Shown: positions 1-8,030, counted from the stretch's first letter. The stretch is DNA of 64,000 nt from Paenibacillus sp. UNC499MF (GCF_900107975.1 NZ_FNVF01000007.1:160085-224084); one strand, 5' to 3'. Notes: a model not told the origin generated them from the letters alone. Numbers and translations: made by a program.

Positions 1-2
1 AT

Positions 3-428
3 GCGGAAACGGCTACGCTGTTTCACGATATCCCCGTGGAAGACACGGGCTTCCTGCACGTGAAGTTCGAAAGCGGCGCCTTCGCGTCGATCGATACGAG
101 CTGGTCCCGTACCCGCTCGTTTCCTTACTGGGGAGACGTCACCCTGGAAATCGTCGGCACAGAGGGCATGCTCTCCGTCGACGCTTTCGGCCAGAAGAAC
201 GAAGTGTACAGCGACGAAGCGGACAAAGCCCGGTGGAGCTACTGGGGCGAGAACATGAACCGTTCTCTCGTCGAGGCTTTTGTCGGCTCCGTCCGGGAGG
301 GCAAAGAAGTGCCGGTTACCGGCAGGGACGGTCTCCGTTCCGCCGCCGTAGCCGCAGCGGCCTATGAATCCGTCCGCCGGGGCGGGCCGGTCGCATTAAA
401 CGAACACGGCAGATATTCCGTGGAATAG
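3..428 (+). CDS. Gfo/Idh/MocA family oxidoreductase, C-terminal part (partial)
   Basis: The reading frame is open to the left edge, so only the last ~141 residues are visible and the NAD(P)-binding Rossmann domain lies outside the window. What remains looks like the C-terminal substrate-binding domain of the family: a beta-sheet stretch (GFLHVKFESGAFASID, then a WGDVTLEIVGTEG strand pair) and the closing helix with VTGRDGLRSA followed by AAYESVRRGG. Such enzymes oxidise or reduce sugars and inositols. The HAD phosphatase gene starts 12 bases downstream, so the two are probably co-transcribed. The substrate cannot be read from this fragment. Confidence 0.85.
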   Translation, partial: AETATLFHDIPVEDTGFLHVKFESGAFASIDTSWSRTRSFPYWGDVTLEIVGTEGMLSVDAFGQKNEVYSDEADKARWSYWGENMNRSLVEAFVGSVREGKEVPVTGRDGLRSAAVAAAAYESVRRGGPVALNEHGRYSVE

Positions 429-440
429 GGGGCTTGCGGC

Positions 441-1199
441 ATGTCGGCATACAAACTGGTCGCGCTCGACCTGGACGGCACCACGCTGACCGATGACAAG
501 CGCATATCCGAGGCGAACCGGACGTGGATCCGGCGAGCGGCGGAGGCGGGCGTCACCGTGATTTTCTCGACGGGACGGGGTATCCAGACCGCTAAATCAT
601 ATTGGGACGACCTCCGGCTGGATGTGCCCATGGTGCTGCTCAACGGGGCCGAGATCTGGAAAGGGCCGGGCCGGTTGTGGGAGCGCCACTATTTGTCCCG
701 GCAGCAAATCCGCGAGCTGCATAAGCTGGCGGCCGGGGCGGACGCCTGGTACTGGGGCTACAGCGTGGAGAGCTTGACGAACCGGGAAGAGTGGACGGAA
801 GAAATGTTCGGTCGCGACTGGATGAAATTCGGCATGGGCCATCATGACCTCCGGGTCATTGCGGGGCTCCGTGAGCAGGTACGGCAGATGGGCATGCTTG
901 AAGTGACCCGTTCTGCCGATACGAACATGGAGATCTCCGCCCTCGGAGTGACGAAAGAGTCCGGCGTCCGCAAAGTATGCGGGCTCCTCGGGATCGGCAT
1001 GCACGAGGTTATGGCCATCGGCGATCATCATAACGACCGGATGCTCATTCAGGCCGCCGGCCTGGGCATCGCGATGGGCAACGCCGACGCGGAGCTGAAA
1101 GAGGTGGCGGATACCGTTACCGGCACGAACGGCGAGGACGGCGTGGCTCAGGCTATTCAGCGGTATATTTTCGGGCTGGATGGGGCTTTGGCGGATTGA
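441..1199 (+). CDS. HAD superfamily hydrolase, Cof-type phosphatase
   Basis: A 252-residue soluble protein with all Cof/HAD-IIB landmarks: motif I LDLDGTTLTDD near the N-terminus (the first Asp is the nucleophile), motif II FSTGRG around residue 42, a cap domain in the middle, the motif III Lys in the VTKESGVRKV stretch, and motif IV GDHHNDRMLIQAAG followed by the typical AMGNA. Family members dephosphorylate small phosphosugars or cofactors such as flavin or PLP intermediates; specificity is not predictable. It follows the oxidoreductase by 12 bases and precedes a clear terminator, so it closes that operon. The ATG at 441 has only a weak G-rich ribosome binding site. Confidence 0.9.
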   Translation: MSAYKLVALDLDGTTLTDDKRISEANRTWIRRAAEAGVTVIFSTGRGIQTAKSYWDDLRLDVPMVLLNGAEIWKGPGRLWERHYLSRQQIRELHKLAAGADAWYWGYSVESLTNREEWTEEMFGRDWMKFGMGHHDLRVIAGLREQVRQMGMLEVTRSADTNMEISALGVTKESGVRKVCGLLGIGMHEVMAIGDHHNDRMLIQAAGLGIAMGNADAELKEVADTVTGTNGEDGVAQAIQRYIFGLDGALAD

Positions 1200-1210
1200 T
1201 TTTGGGAATG

Positions 1211-1246
1211 AAGCTGGTTATCCGGATGGGTAACCGGCTTTTTTCA
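1211..1246 (+). terminator. intrinsic terminator after the HAD gene
   Basis: AAGCTGGTTA pairs with TAACCGGCTT (one G-T wobble) around a 10-base loop and is followed by a T run. It lies 11 bases after the HAD stop codon. Confidence 0.8.
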
Positions 1247-1560
1247 TTTTGGTGAAGGGACGTCTGAGAATCTTGGAAATGCTGGGACTTGCCATGAGTT
1301 CTGGCAGGATTAGGCGGGAGGCTTCTAGAAGGAGTAAGCGCTGGAGCAATTGAATTAAGGGCGTTCATGATAAAGGTGATGAAAGAAGATAGAACGAATG
1401 AACTGTAACCCAATCGGGATCACTTAGTGCCTGATACTGAACAACTTGAAAGCTTAGTAAGAAAGAGAAGTCAGTAGGATGGACAAAGCAGTTATTCGGA
1501 AGTATGCGATGATCGAGAGAATAAGAGTGAGAGAGCCCGGAAAAGAAGAGGAGAATAACC
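1247..1560. other. intergenic stretch without a convincing gene
   Basis: No family is recognisable. A short open frame starts at ATG 1479 and runs 36 codons across the start of the next gene, but it lacks a ribosome binding site and is probably not expressed. Base composition begins to drop towards AT-rich here. Confidence 0.4.
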
Positions 1561-1788
1561 GTGAAAACAGTTTTTTTGCTGCAGCATAGTTATGAAGTAA
1601 ACGAAATTGAGTATACCAAAGTAATTGGAATCTATTCTACAAGAGATAAAGCGCAGGACGTAATAAATACATATAAAGAATTGCCTGGTTTTAAAGAATA
1701 CCCCGAAGATTTTTATATAGATGAATATCATATGGATAAAAATGAGTGGGAAGAAGGGTTTTTGGGTTCTGCAGGACTCGAAGGTTGA
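1561..1788 (+). CDS. DUF7336-like small protein
   Basis: A 75-residue acidic protein beginning with GTG behind GAAGAGGAGA. The opening MKTVFLLQHSYE, a middle IGIYSTRDKAQDVI, and FYIDEYHMDKNEWEEGF near the end match the small uncharacterised family labelled DUF7336, as I recall it. No catalytic residues or signal peptide are evident. It is clearly more AT-rich than its neighbours and is followed 29 bases later by a HEAT-repeat gene with similar composition. Small acidic proteins of this kind often sit among orphan immunity genes of contact-dependent toxins; that role is an inference from context only. Confidence 0.7.
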   Translation: MKTVFLLQHSYEVNEIEYTKVIGIYSTRDKAQDVINTYKELPGFKEYPEDFYIDEYHMDKNEWEEGFLGSAGLEG

Positions 1789-1817
1789 TAAGTTAAACAG
1801 AAGAGGAGATATAGTGA

Positions 1818-2309
1818 GTGGAAATAATTCAATCCTTACAAGAAGAACTCTGTAAAAATAACATAGAGGAGGCAGAGTTGATTGTTGAAAAAATAGGCGA
1901 CCTCAAAATGCTTGAAGCCGTACCTATGTTAATAACCAACTTACTCGATACCGATAGTAATCAGTTAAGAAACACGATTGCGATAACGCTATCTGATATT
2001 GGGTGTAATGATGCCGTCGCACCTATAGTTAGCTTACTTAAAAGTCCCAAAACGATAAATTCCAGGGGAACTTTGCTTTATGCGTTAGAAAGCTTTGATT
2101 GCTCCCGACACGGAGAATTATTCACGGATTTGTTAATCGAAGGAAATTATGAGGTCACAATGCAAGCATTATCTCTTCTAAAAATAAATGTTCGAAATAT
2201 GTCGGAAGAAATGAAACGCAGTTGCAGAAACAAATTACAGGCAAGCCTAAAAAAACCGAATGAATACTACGAGGAAATGAATGAGGCACTCGAAATTTTC
2301 GATAATTGA
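1818..2309 (+). CDS. HEAT-repeat protein (immunity-like)
   Basis: A 163-residue all-helical protein starting with GTG behind AGAGGAGAT. Repeating helical pairs fit HEAT/PBS-lyase repeats: LKMLEAVPMLITNLLDTD, then NTIAITLSDIGCNDAVAPIV, and a third pair around GTLLYALESF. HEAT-repeat proteins are scaffolds; standalone ones of this size frequently occur as immunity proteins beside polymorphic toxins. No toxin gene is present here. The gene is AT-rich compared with the flanking chromosome, which suggests acquisition from elsewhere. It forms a pair with the DUF7336-like gene. Confidence 0.75.
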   Translation: MEIIQSLQEELCKNNIEEAELIVEKIGDLKMLEAVPMLITNLLDTDSNQLRNTIAITLSDIGCNDAVAPIVSLLKSPKTINSRGTLLYALESFDCSRHGELFTDLLIEGNYEVTMQALSLLKINVRNMSEEMKRSCRNKLQASLKKPNEYYEEMNEALEIFDN

Positions 2310-2489
2310 CTAAGATATACCTTAATTCTTTAAATCGTATTTTTTAATCTCTCGTGTCTATTTCATTCCCCAGACTTTGAACCACCTCCTCCCTTTTCAC
2401 GCCTATAGATATGTAGGACGCAGCACGGCAGCGCAAACCCGGAAGCAGTGCAATTATCCCGTCCTGCTACAGAAAAGGAGGAAGAAATC

Positions 2490-3350
2490 ATGAAAAAAAC
2501 AACACTTGCCGTATTAAGCGCCGCAATCGTATTGGGAGGAACTCTGACATCAGCAGGGCCATATGCGTCCGCTCACCAAGCTAAAACACAGCCGGCGGTA
2601 ACAGCCGCAGCTAATGACACAAACGCGGCATCCGCGTTCCAATTGACTCCTGCCTTGAAGAAACATTGGGGTGGAGTCGAGTTCACACTGGAATACCTCA
2701 ACGCTTCCGAAACCGGCACAGAGTTTATGATTTCCAGCAAATTACCGGCTAACCCGGCGGATCTGGACCCGGAAATCGACCGTAAAATCACGGACATGGA
2801 TTACCTGGTGGTAGACAGCAGCGGCTGGGTTTACGAGAGACAGAGCGGGAGCGGCGGGATGTTCTCATTCCCGGACGGTACTTTCGGCATGAGGCATGAG
2901 GAAGCTGTGGAAGCGTTGAAAGATCAGCCGCAGGAGCTGACGATCAAGCCATACATCGGCGGGTATTATGACGATGCAACGACGATGTTTGCGGACAAAG
3001 CGGATGTAAAAACGCCTCTGAAGGGAATATATCCGCTTCAAGTGGATCAGGGGAAAATCGGTAAAATATCCGTCACGGGCGTAGACTTCAGCGAGGACAA
3101 AACCGTTGTGCGGGTAGCGGCCGCGGGTGAAACGGCACCGATGCAAACGACAGGCATCTGGCTGGTCGAGAACGGTAAGAGACTGGACGAGTCCGGCAAG
3201 AAGCTGAAAAGCGTCGAGGACGGCGTCTACGAGTACGAGCTGGAATTCCCTGCGGTCAGCAAAAACGCTTCGCTGGAGCTGCTGACCAAACGGATGACGC
3301 CGGTCACTTTCCTGGACAACCTGGAAATGACCGTACAGCTTCCGCGCTAA
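2490..3350 (+). CDS. secreted protein, DUF5643-like
   Basis: I place the start at ATG 2490, behind AAAAGGAGGAAGAAATC; an upstream in-frame start at 2448 would push the signal peptide inside. The 286-residue product opens with a Sec signal peptide (MKKTTLAVLSAAIVLGG, cleavage likely after SAHQA). The mature part is beta-rich: GGVEFTLEYLNASETGTEF, a central YLVVDSSGWVYE strand, and a second domain from about residue 190 (GKISVTGVDFSEDKTVVRV). This resembles the DUF5643/DUF4179-type extracellular domains of Paenibacillus surface proteins. Function unknown; it appears monocistronic. Confidence 0.7.
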   Translation: MKKTTLAVLSAAIVLGGTLTSAGPYASAHQAKTQPAVTAAANDTNAASAFQLTPALKKHWGGVEFTLEYLNASETGTEFMISSKLPANPADLDPEIDRKITDMDYLVVDSSGWVYERQSGSGGMFSFPDGTFGMRHEEAVEALKDQPQELTIKPYIGGYYDDATTMFADKADVKTPLKGIYPLQVDQGKIGKISVTGVDFSEDKTVVRVAAAGETAPMQTTGIWLVENGKRLDESGKKLKSVEDGVYEYELEFPAVSKNASLELLTKRMTPVTFLDNLEMTVQLPR

Positions 3351-3577
3351 GCGTAGGTAGATGGCGGCCCGATAGGGTTGACCACCGTCATGTGACGCCG
3401 AACACCGAGCACCGCGTGCCGGGAGCTTCGTGCGGTCCCGATTGAACCGTCGTCGGCATCTGAATTTTTTTCGCTAACGAAGTTGAAATTCATCCCGTGG
3501 GGGAAGCCGTCCCTTTGATTCAGGACGTATATGGTTTACGCGGTTAAAATTCATACCTGGCGAAAAACCAGCTCTAC

Positions 3578-3612
3578 AAGCAGCCCGTTGCGGCTGCTTT
3601 TTTATTTTTTTT
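3578..3612 (+). terminator. intrinsic terminator
   Basis: AGCAGCC and GGCTGCT form a 7-bp stem followed by a long T-rich run. It is about 230 bases after the secreted-protein gene and overlaps the 3' end of the convergent membrane-protein gene. Confidence 0.75.
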
Positions 3613-4006
3613 CACGCGGAAAACGGGTTGCCAGAACTATATCCACAGCAAAAAACAAAACGGCCGCCGCCAGACTGGCAGGGAAAAGAATCAGCCCGAA
3701 CACTCCGTGCATGATTCCCGAAATGATAAGCCGCAGCTTGCTGTAAGGCAGGACGCAAAAGCCGATAAAGTCGCTCAGCAGAGACGTAAGGATGCCGTAT
3801 ACATAAATAACGGGAGCGGAGTAGACCAGGTAGATAAAACCGACCGACATAATCTGGGTAAAAGCCCCTGGAGCGGTTCCCGCGGACGCGCTATAAAAGA
3901 AAGGTTCATGCCGTGTGTACCAGGCGGAAAAGAACGCGAATAACAGTGAAGAAACGGTCGCGCTCAGCAGTTTTCTTTTCACAAGTCTCGTCAGGTGGAG
4001 TGTCAT
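3602..4006 (-). CDS. hypothetical multi-pass membrane protein
   Basis: A 134-residue hydrophobic protein with a good ribosome binding site (AGAAAGGAG, 12 bases before ATG). About four membrane segments can be seen: residues ~14-32, ~47-66 (ending in SAPVIYVYGIL), ~68-90, and a C-terminal pair with SGIMHGVFGLILFPA and AAVLFFAVDIVLATRF. The tail FPREKK is positively charged and probably cytoplasmic. I do not recognise the family. It is divergent from the YtrA-type ABC operon, whose promoter lies between them. Confidence 0.65.
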   Translation of the reverse strand: MTLHLTRLVKRKLLSATVSSLLFAFFSAWYTRHEPFFYSASAGTAPGAFTQIMSVGFIYLVYSAPVIYVYGILTSLLSDFIGFCVLPYSKLRLIISGIMHGVFGLILFPASLAAAVLFFAVDIVLATRFPREKK

Positions 4007-4135
4007 TCCGGATAGTCTCCTTTCTGATTTAAAAGGTCCATTCCCTACGATTTAGGGTAGCGGATGGAGGTTCCCGGTGTAAGTTCTAACTTTTATAGGT
4101 CCTCAATCAAGAAGCCGGCAAAGAAAAAATCCGGG

Positions 4136-4192
4136 TTGACACTCCCTTTGTACCAGTGTACTATTTAATTAATACAGTAACACAAAGAACTG
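4136..4192 (+). promoter_or_regulatory. promoter with a YtrA-type operator
   Basis: TTGACA (4136-4141), a 17-base spacer and TACTAT (4159-4164) make a near-consensus sigma-A promoter. Overlapping the -10 box and start site is an imperfect palindrome (about 4156-4183) with arms GTGTACTAT and ATACAGTAACAC. The downstream GntR gene is of the YtrA type, so autorepression through this site is likely (inference). Confidence 0.75.
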
Positions 4193-4210
4193 ACCGAGGA
4201 GGAATACACT

Positions 4211-4984
4211 TTGAACGCATGGTGGAATTTATTTAAGAAAGAAATCGGCTTACGGACAGCCGTGACCGGCTCTCAAAAGACCTGGGCAGCTTTTTCCGTC
4301 GGTATGATCGCTTTGATGACGTTTATGGCTTACCGATATCAGTCGGGAGTTGTCACCCCCGTGTGGCTGGGCATCATTTATCTGCATGTTTTTCTTCCAA
4401 CCGTTTATCTGCTGATCAGTTTCAGTAAAGAACGGGAGCGGGCACCGCTCTGGTTCCAGCTGCCGCAACCGGGATGGAAGCTGATCGGAGCGAAATATGC
4501 GGCTGCTCTGACGGAAATGATCGGCGGCCTGCTCGTCTCGATTACGATGTTCCTGTGGATGTACAAGGTGGAGAAAACGACGCTCATCGAACGTTCGGGA
4601 GAAGATCCGTTTTATTTAGCGGGACACGTCAGTTATTTCAGGGGTCTGCTTCACGGCTCGGGGCTCAAAGAAGCTTTTCTCTTTTTCTTCATCGCATTTT
4701 CCCTCGCCGCTTTGGCGGTTCTGGTGTACTTCATGGCGTTGGCACTAAGCAACCGGGTCGGACGGCTGCGCTGGCTGGCGGCGATTATTCTGATCGGGGC
4801 GGCCATTTTCGTGGAATTTACGTTTGAAATGAGTCCGGTGTATCAATTTTTGTTCAAATGGGGCTACGCCTTTGATTTGGACGGCGATCCTTTTTATTCG
4901 GGAGAAATGATTTGGTCGCTGGCAACTCTGGCTGTCGTCGTGTATATACCGGCCTGGCTTTTGGATCGCAAAGTGGAGGTGTAA
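4211..4984 (+). CDS. ABC-2 type membrane protein of a YtrA-like operon
   Basis: A 257-residue integral membrane protein starting at TTG 4211 behind GAGGAGGA. Six hydrophobic segments are visible (about 25-41, 52-70, 97-118, 155-180, 187-205 and 235-252). The architecture fits ABC-2 permeases that work with a separate ATPase. It is first in an operon with a GntR regulator and an ABC ATPase, an arrangement known from the B. subtilis ytr operon, which responds to cell-wall-active antibiotics. The homology is at the level of layout; the substrate is unknown. Confidence 0.75.
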   Translation: MNAWWNLFKKEIGLRTAVTGSQKTWAAFSVGMIALMTFMAYRYQSGVVTPVWLGIIYLHVFLPTVYLLISFSKERERAPLWFQLPQPGWKLIGAKYAAALTEMIGGLLVSITMFLWMYKVEKTTLIERSGEDPFYLAGHVSYFRGLLHGSGLKEAFLFFFIAFSLAALAVLVYFMALALSNRVGRLRWLAAIILIGAAIFVEFTFEMSPVYQFLFKWGYAFDLDGDPFYSGEMIWSLATLAVVVYIPAWLLDRKVEV

Positions 4985-4988
4985 GTTC

Positions 4989-5354
4989 ATGCCTGAACAG
5001 TTTTCGGGCTCGCAGCCGATTTACCTGCAGCTTGTCCAGCGGGTATGCCGGCAAATTATCCGCAAGGAATTTCCGCCGGGAGGCAAGCTGCCCTCGGTCC
5101 GGGAACTTGCCGTACAGTTCGGGGTTAATCCCAATACGGTCCAGAGAGTGAATATGGAGCTGGAGCGTATGGGCATAGTCGAAAGCCGGAGGGGACAGGG
5201 GATGTTTGTTACGGAAGACGAGTCGTTGTTAACGCGGCTCCGGGATGAGCTGAAAGAAGGAGAATTAAAAAGATTCGCGGAGGAAATGCATGATTTGGGC
5301 TATTCCAACGAGCAGATTATAGAGAATGTACAGAAATTTCTCAAACTGAATTAA
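4989..5354 (+). CDS. GntR family transcriptional regulator, YtrA subfamily
   Basis: A 121-residue protein, the size of YtrA-type GntR regulators, which have a winged helix-turn-helix plus a short dimerisation helix pair and no large effector domain. Residues ~8-75 carry the DNA-binding domain, with QPIYLQLVQRVCRQI, GGKLPSVRELAVQFGVNPNTV and the wing RRGQGMFV. It starts four bases after the permease stop and is followed by the ABC ATPase. It probably represses the operon from the palindrome at the 4136 promoter and is relieved by envelope stress or a drug. Confidence 0.88.
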   Translation: MPEQFSGSQPIYLQLVQRVCRQIIRKEFPPGGKLPSVRELAVQFGVNPNTVQRVNMELERMGIVESRRGQGMFVTEDESLLTRLRDELKEGELKRFAEEMHDLGYSNEQIIENVQKFLKLN

Positions 5355-5375
5355 GGGTCTTTCAGAGGAGAGGAA

Positions 5376-6101
5376 ATGAAAATGGCAGAAACCGGGAACG
5401 GTACGGAGCCTATCGTTGTGTTCGATGGGGTAAGCAAGAGCTTTATCGGCAAAAGGGTGCTGAAGGACGTCAGCTTCCGTATACCAAAGGGACAGATTAT
5501 CGGCATCATCGGCACGAACGGAAGCGGGAAATCGACCGTTTTGAAGCTGATGGCAGGTCTGCTGCAGCCTTCCAAAGGAAGGGTGGAGCTTGAAGGAAAG
5601 CGGGTATCGCGGATCAGTTCGCGGCGGATCGCGTTCCTGCCGGAGCAGGACGTATTTTACCCGGCTCACACCGTCGAGCGTACGCTGCGTTTTTACACGG
5701 CGATGTACCAGGACTTTGATATTGCGAAGGCGCTGGAGCTGGCCGGCTCTTTCGGGCTCGATTTGAAGACAAAAGTCAGCCGGTTGTCCAAAGGCAACCG
5801 CGCGCGCCTGAAAATCGTGCTCGTGCTCGCCAGACAGGTTCCGCTAATCGTGATGGACGAACCGCTGTCCGGCTTGGACCCGCTGGTGAGGGAATCGATC
5901 ATCCGGACCGTGATTTCTTTCGTGGACATGGAGGAACAGACGCTTGTCCTGTCCACTCACGAAGTCGACGAGATCGAGCCTTTGCTGGACCGCGTTATTC
6001 TGATCCGGGACGGTGAGGTCGCCGGGGACGAGGCGGTTGAACAGATTCAAAGCGAATACGGGATCGGACTTGTGAACTGGATGAGGCAGGCGGGCGGATA
6101 A
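5376..6101 (+). CDS. ABC transporter ATP-binding protein
   Basis: A 241-residue single nucleotide-binding domain. Walker A is G46-TNGSGKST-54, the signature is LSKGNRARLKI (an LSxGN variant of LSGGQ), Walker B is LIVMDEP followed by LSGLDPL, and the switch His sits in LSTHEVDEI. It is preceded by AGAGGAGAGG. It ends the YtrA-type operon and should energise the membrane protein encoded at 4211. The C-terminal tail is short, so there is no extra regulatory domain. The terminator stem begins inside its last codons. Confidence 0.9.
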   Translation: MKMAETGNGTEPIVVFDGVSKSFIGKRVLKDVSFRIPKGQIIGIIGTNGSGKSTVLKLMAGLLQPSKGRVELEGKRVSRISSRRIAFLPEQDVFYPAHTVERTLRFYTAMYQDFDIAKALELAGSFGLDLKTKVSRLSKGNRARLKIVLVLARQVPLIVMDEPLSGLDPLVRESIIRTVISFVDMEEQTLVLSTHEVDEIEPLLDRVILIRDGEVAGDEAVEQIQSEYGIGLVNWMRQAGG

Positions 6102-6117
6102 CGCCCGGCTGCTTTTT
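6086..6117 (+). terminator. intrinsic terminator overlapping the ATPase stop codon
   Basis: GCAGGCGGGCG pairs with CGCCCGGCTGC (one mismatch) around GATAA, followed by TTTTT. It closes the YtrA-type operon. Confidence 0.8.
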
Positions 6118-6135
6118 CTGTGTCCGGAAAGGAGA

Positions 6136-6170
6136 TTGACAATCAATCTATAAACCAATATATTGGTTTT
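6136..6170 (+). promoter_or_regulatory. promoter overlapped by an 18-bp palindrome
   Basis: TTGACA (6136-6141), 17 bases, TATATT (6159-6164). A perfect palindrome AAACCAATATATTGGTTT fills 6153-6170 and covers the -10 box. The predicted transcription start falls at about 6171, on the ATG of the GntR gene, so this looks like an autorepressor operator on a leaderless transcript. Confidence 0.7.
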
Positions 6171-6845
6171 ATGAAAACGAAACCAACCATTCAACGAATC
6201 AAACGCCAATCGTTCCGAGACGAGATTTACGAGGCGCTGCGGCAGGCGATCGTTTCGCTGGAGCTTGAGCCGGGCGCCAAGCTCAGCGACCAGGAGCTGG
6301 CCGAGCAGTTCGGCGTAAGCCGGACGCCTGTCCGGGAGGCGCTCAAGCGCCTGGAGGACGAGGGGCTTGTCGAAGCGGTTCCCGGCTCCGCGACACGCGT
6401 CACGCCGCTGAAGCCCGAGGAAGGCAGGCACGCCTTCACCGTAGTGGCGGCGCTCCATGCCTTGGCCGCCCGTCTGGCCGTGCCCTGTCTGGGCCCGGAA
6501 GACTACGAAGCGCTGGAACAGTCCAACCGTGCGCTGGAGGAGGCTCTCGGCCGGAACGACATTCCGGCGGCCATCGAGGCGGACGGCGCTTTCCACGCGG
6601 TGTTTCTGCGGGTGGCAGGTAACCCGGAAATTATGTCCGCGCTGAAAGGCATCCTGCCTAAAGTGCAGCGGCTGGAAATTTCCCGGTTCGCTTCCGTTCA
6701 CGGGCTTCAATCCGTCGAGCAGCACCGCGAAATCACCGAAGCCTGCCGGAAGGGCGATGCGGCGGCCGTCTCCCGTCTGGTCGAAGAGAACTGGCTCACC
6801 TTAGGGGAGCGGCTCGCCGGGAGCAATCAAGCAGAGAAAGGCTGA
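6171..6845 (+). CDS. GntR family transcriptional regulator, FadR/VanR type
   Basis: Winged helix-turn-helix at residues ~12-70 (SFRDEIYEALRQAI, DQELAEQFGVSRTPVREALKRLE) followed by an all-helical FCD-type ligand domain to residue 224. FadR-group regulators bind small carboxylic acids and usually repress an adjacent transport or catabolic gene. I chose ATG 6171; a GTG at 6120 is in frame and lies before the ribosome-binding-like AAAGGAG, but the promoter and palindrome lie between them, so initiation at 6171 on a leaderless mRNA is the more economical reading. The transporter gene follows after 6 bases. Confidence 0.85.
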   Translation: MKTKPTIQRIKRQSFRDEIYEALRQAIVSLELEPGAKLSDQELAEQFGVSRTPVREALKRLEDEGLVEAVPGSATRVTPLKPEEGRHAFTVVAALHALAARLAVPCLGPEDYEALEQSNRALEEALGRNDIPAAIEADGAFHAVFLRVAGNPEIMSALKGILPKVQRLEISRFASVHGLQSVEQHREITEACRKGDAAAVSRLVEENWLTLGERLAGSNQAEKG

Positions 6846-6851
6846 ACATCT

Positions 6852-7829
6852 ATGAAACCGATACTGCTGGGCATTTTATCCGCCTTTTTCTTTGCCATTA
6901 CGTTCGTGCTTAACCGCAAAATGGAGCTGGGAGGAGGGAGCTGGCTCTGGAGCGGGTCCCTGCGCTACCTGTTCATGGTCCCGTTCCTGCTCCTGATCGT
7001 AGCGGGGCGCCGCAACCTGCAGCCTCTCTTCAGGATCATGCGGCTGCATCCGTGGAAATGGCTCCTGTGGAGCACGGTCGGCTTCGGGCTGTTCTACGCG
7101 CCCATGTGCTTCGCCGCGGCCTATTCCCCCGGCTGGCTGACCGCCGGAACGTGGCAGCTCACCATCATTTCGGGCTCGCTGCTCGCCCCGCTCTTCTGGG
7201 AGACGGCCGCGACTCCGACCGGGCCCGTGAAAGTCCGCAGCCGGATTCCGCTGCGCGGACTCGCGATGTCGCTCGTCATTCTGGCCGGCATCTTCCTGCT
7301 CCAGCTTGAGCAGGCCGGATCGCTGACGGCGAAGGACCTGCTGCTCGGCGTCCTGCCGATCGTGGTCGCATCCTTCGCCTATCCGCTCGGCAACCGCAAG
7401 ATGATGGAGCTGTGCGGCGGCGAATTGGACGTGTTCCAGCGCGTGCTCGGCATGACGCTGGCCAGCCTGCCGTTCTGGCTGCTCCTCGCGGGCTGGGCTT
7501 ACGCAAGCGCGGGGCTGCCGAGCACGGAGCAGACCTTCCAGTCGCTCATCGTCGCGCTGTCCTCCGGCGTCATCGCCACGATTCTCTTCTTCCGGGCCAC
7601 GGACATGGTGCGGGAAGACGTGTCCAAGCTGGCCGCCGTGGAAGCGACGCAGTCGGGCGAAGTGCTTTTTGCCCTGGCGGGCGAGGTGCTGCTGCTGTCC
7701 GCCGATCTTCCTTCGGCGTTGTCCTGGCTTGGCATCGGGATTATTGTGGCCGGTATGGTGCTTCACAGCCATGTGTCTCATCAGCGGCCCGCAGCCCGCT
7801 CCCAGGCAGAGCTTTCGATGGAAAAGTAA
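6852..7829 (+). CDS. multidrug resistance efflux transporter family protein (DMT superfamily)
   Basis: A 325-residue membrane protein with about ten transmembrane helices, typical of EamA/DMT carriers with two five-helix repeats. It opens with MKPILLGILSAFFFAITFVLNRKME, a signature of the PF13536-type EmrE-like family, and carries the conserved YPLGNRKM stretch at the start of the second half. Members are proton-coupled exporters or metabolite carriers. It is co-transcribed with the preceding GntR gene (6-base gap), so its expression is probably controlled by that regulator's ligand. The substrate is unknown. Confidence 0.82.
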   Translation: MKPILLGILSAFFFAITFVLNRKMELGGGSWLWSGSLRYLFMVPFLLLIVAGRRNLQPLFRIMRLHPWKWLLWSTVGFGLFYAPMCFAAAYSPGWLTAGTWQLTIISGSLLAPLFWETAATPTGPVKVRSRIPLRGLAMSLVILAGIFLLQLEQAGSLTAKDLLLGVLPIVVASFAYPLGNRKMMELCGGELDVFQRVLGMTLASLPFWLLLAGWAYASAGLPSTEQTFQSLIVALSSGVIATILFFRATDMVREDVSKLAAVEATQSGEVLFALAGEVLLLSADLPSALSWLGIGIIVAGMVLHSHVSHQRPAARSQAELSMEK

Positions 7830-7852
7830 CCGCGAATTTCCGGTTATCCCCA

Positions 7853-7904
7853 GAAACCGCACTCCCAAAAAGAGATTTTTCTCTGCACGGGAGGCGGTTT
7901 TTTT
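7853..7904 (+). terminator. intrinsic terminator
   Basis: AAACCGC-A-CTCCC pairs with GGGAGGCGGTTT around a loop that itself holds a small AGAGATTTTTCTCT hairpin; a run of seven Ts follows. Confidence 0.8.
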
Positions 7905-7918
7905 CGGTTCAGCAGAAG

Positions 7919-8030
7919 TTATCAACAAAGTTATCCCCATAATCTACATATTTAAAAGCCTATCTGTGCATAGAATGAACTTTCATTATTAACATATCCA
8001 CAATGGAGTTTGTCCACAGGAATATCCCCA
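7919..8030 (+). promoter_or_regulatory. cluster of five DnaA-box-like 9-mers
   Basis: Compared with the DnaA box TTATCCACA, the 9-mers at 7919 (TTATCAACA), 7931 (TTATCCCCA), 7994 (ATATCCACA) and 8010 (TTGTCCACA) have one mismatch each and 8022 (ATATCCCCA) has two. All lie on the same strand within 112 bases of locally AT-rich DNA. The box at 8010 overlaps the -35 hexamer of the next promoter. No dnaA or dnaN is nearby, so this is not the chromosomal origin; a titration or regulatory site is possible. Confidence 0.5.

Noticed and set aside
7919-8030. A replication origin
   Set aside because: DnaA-box-like sites and AT-rich DNA are present, but there is no dnaA, dnaN, parAB or plasmid rep gene, and the boxes are all imperfect.
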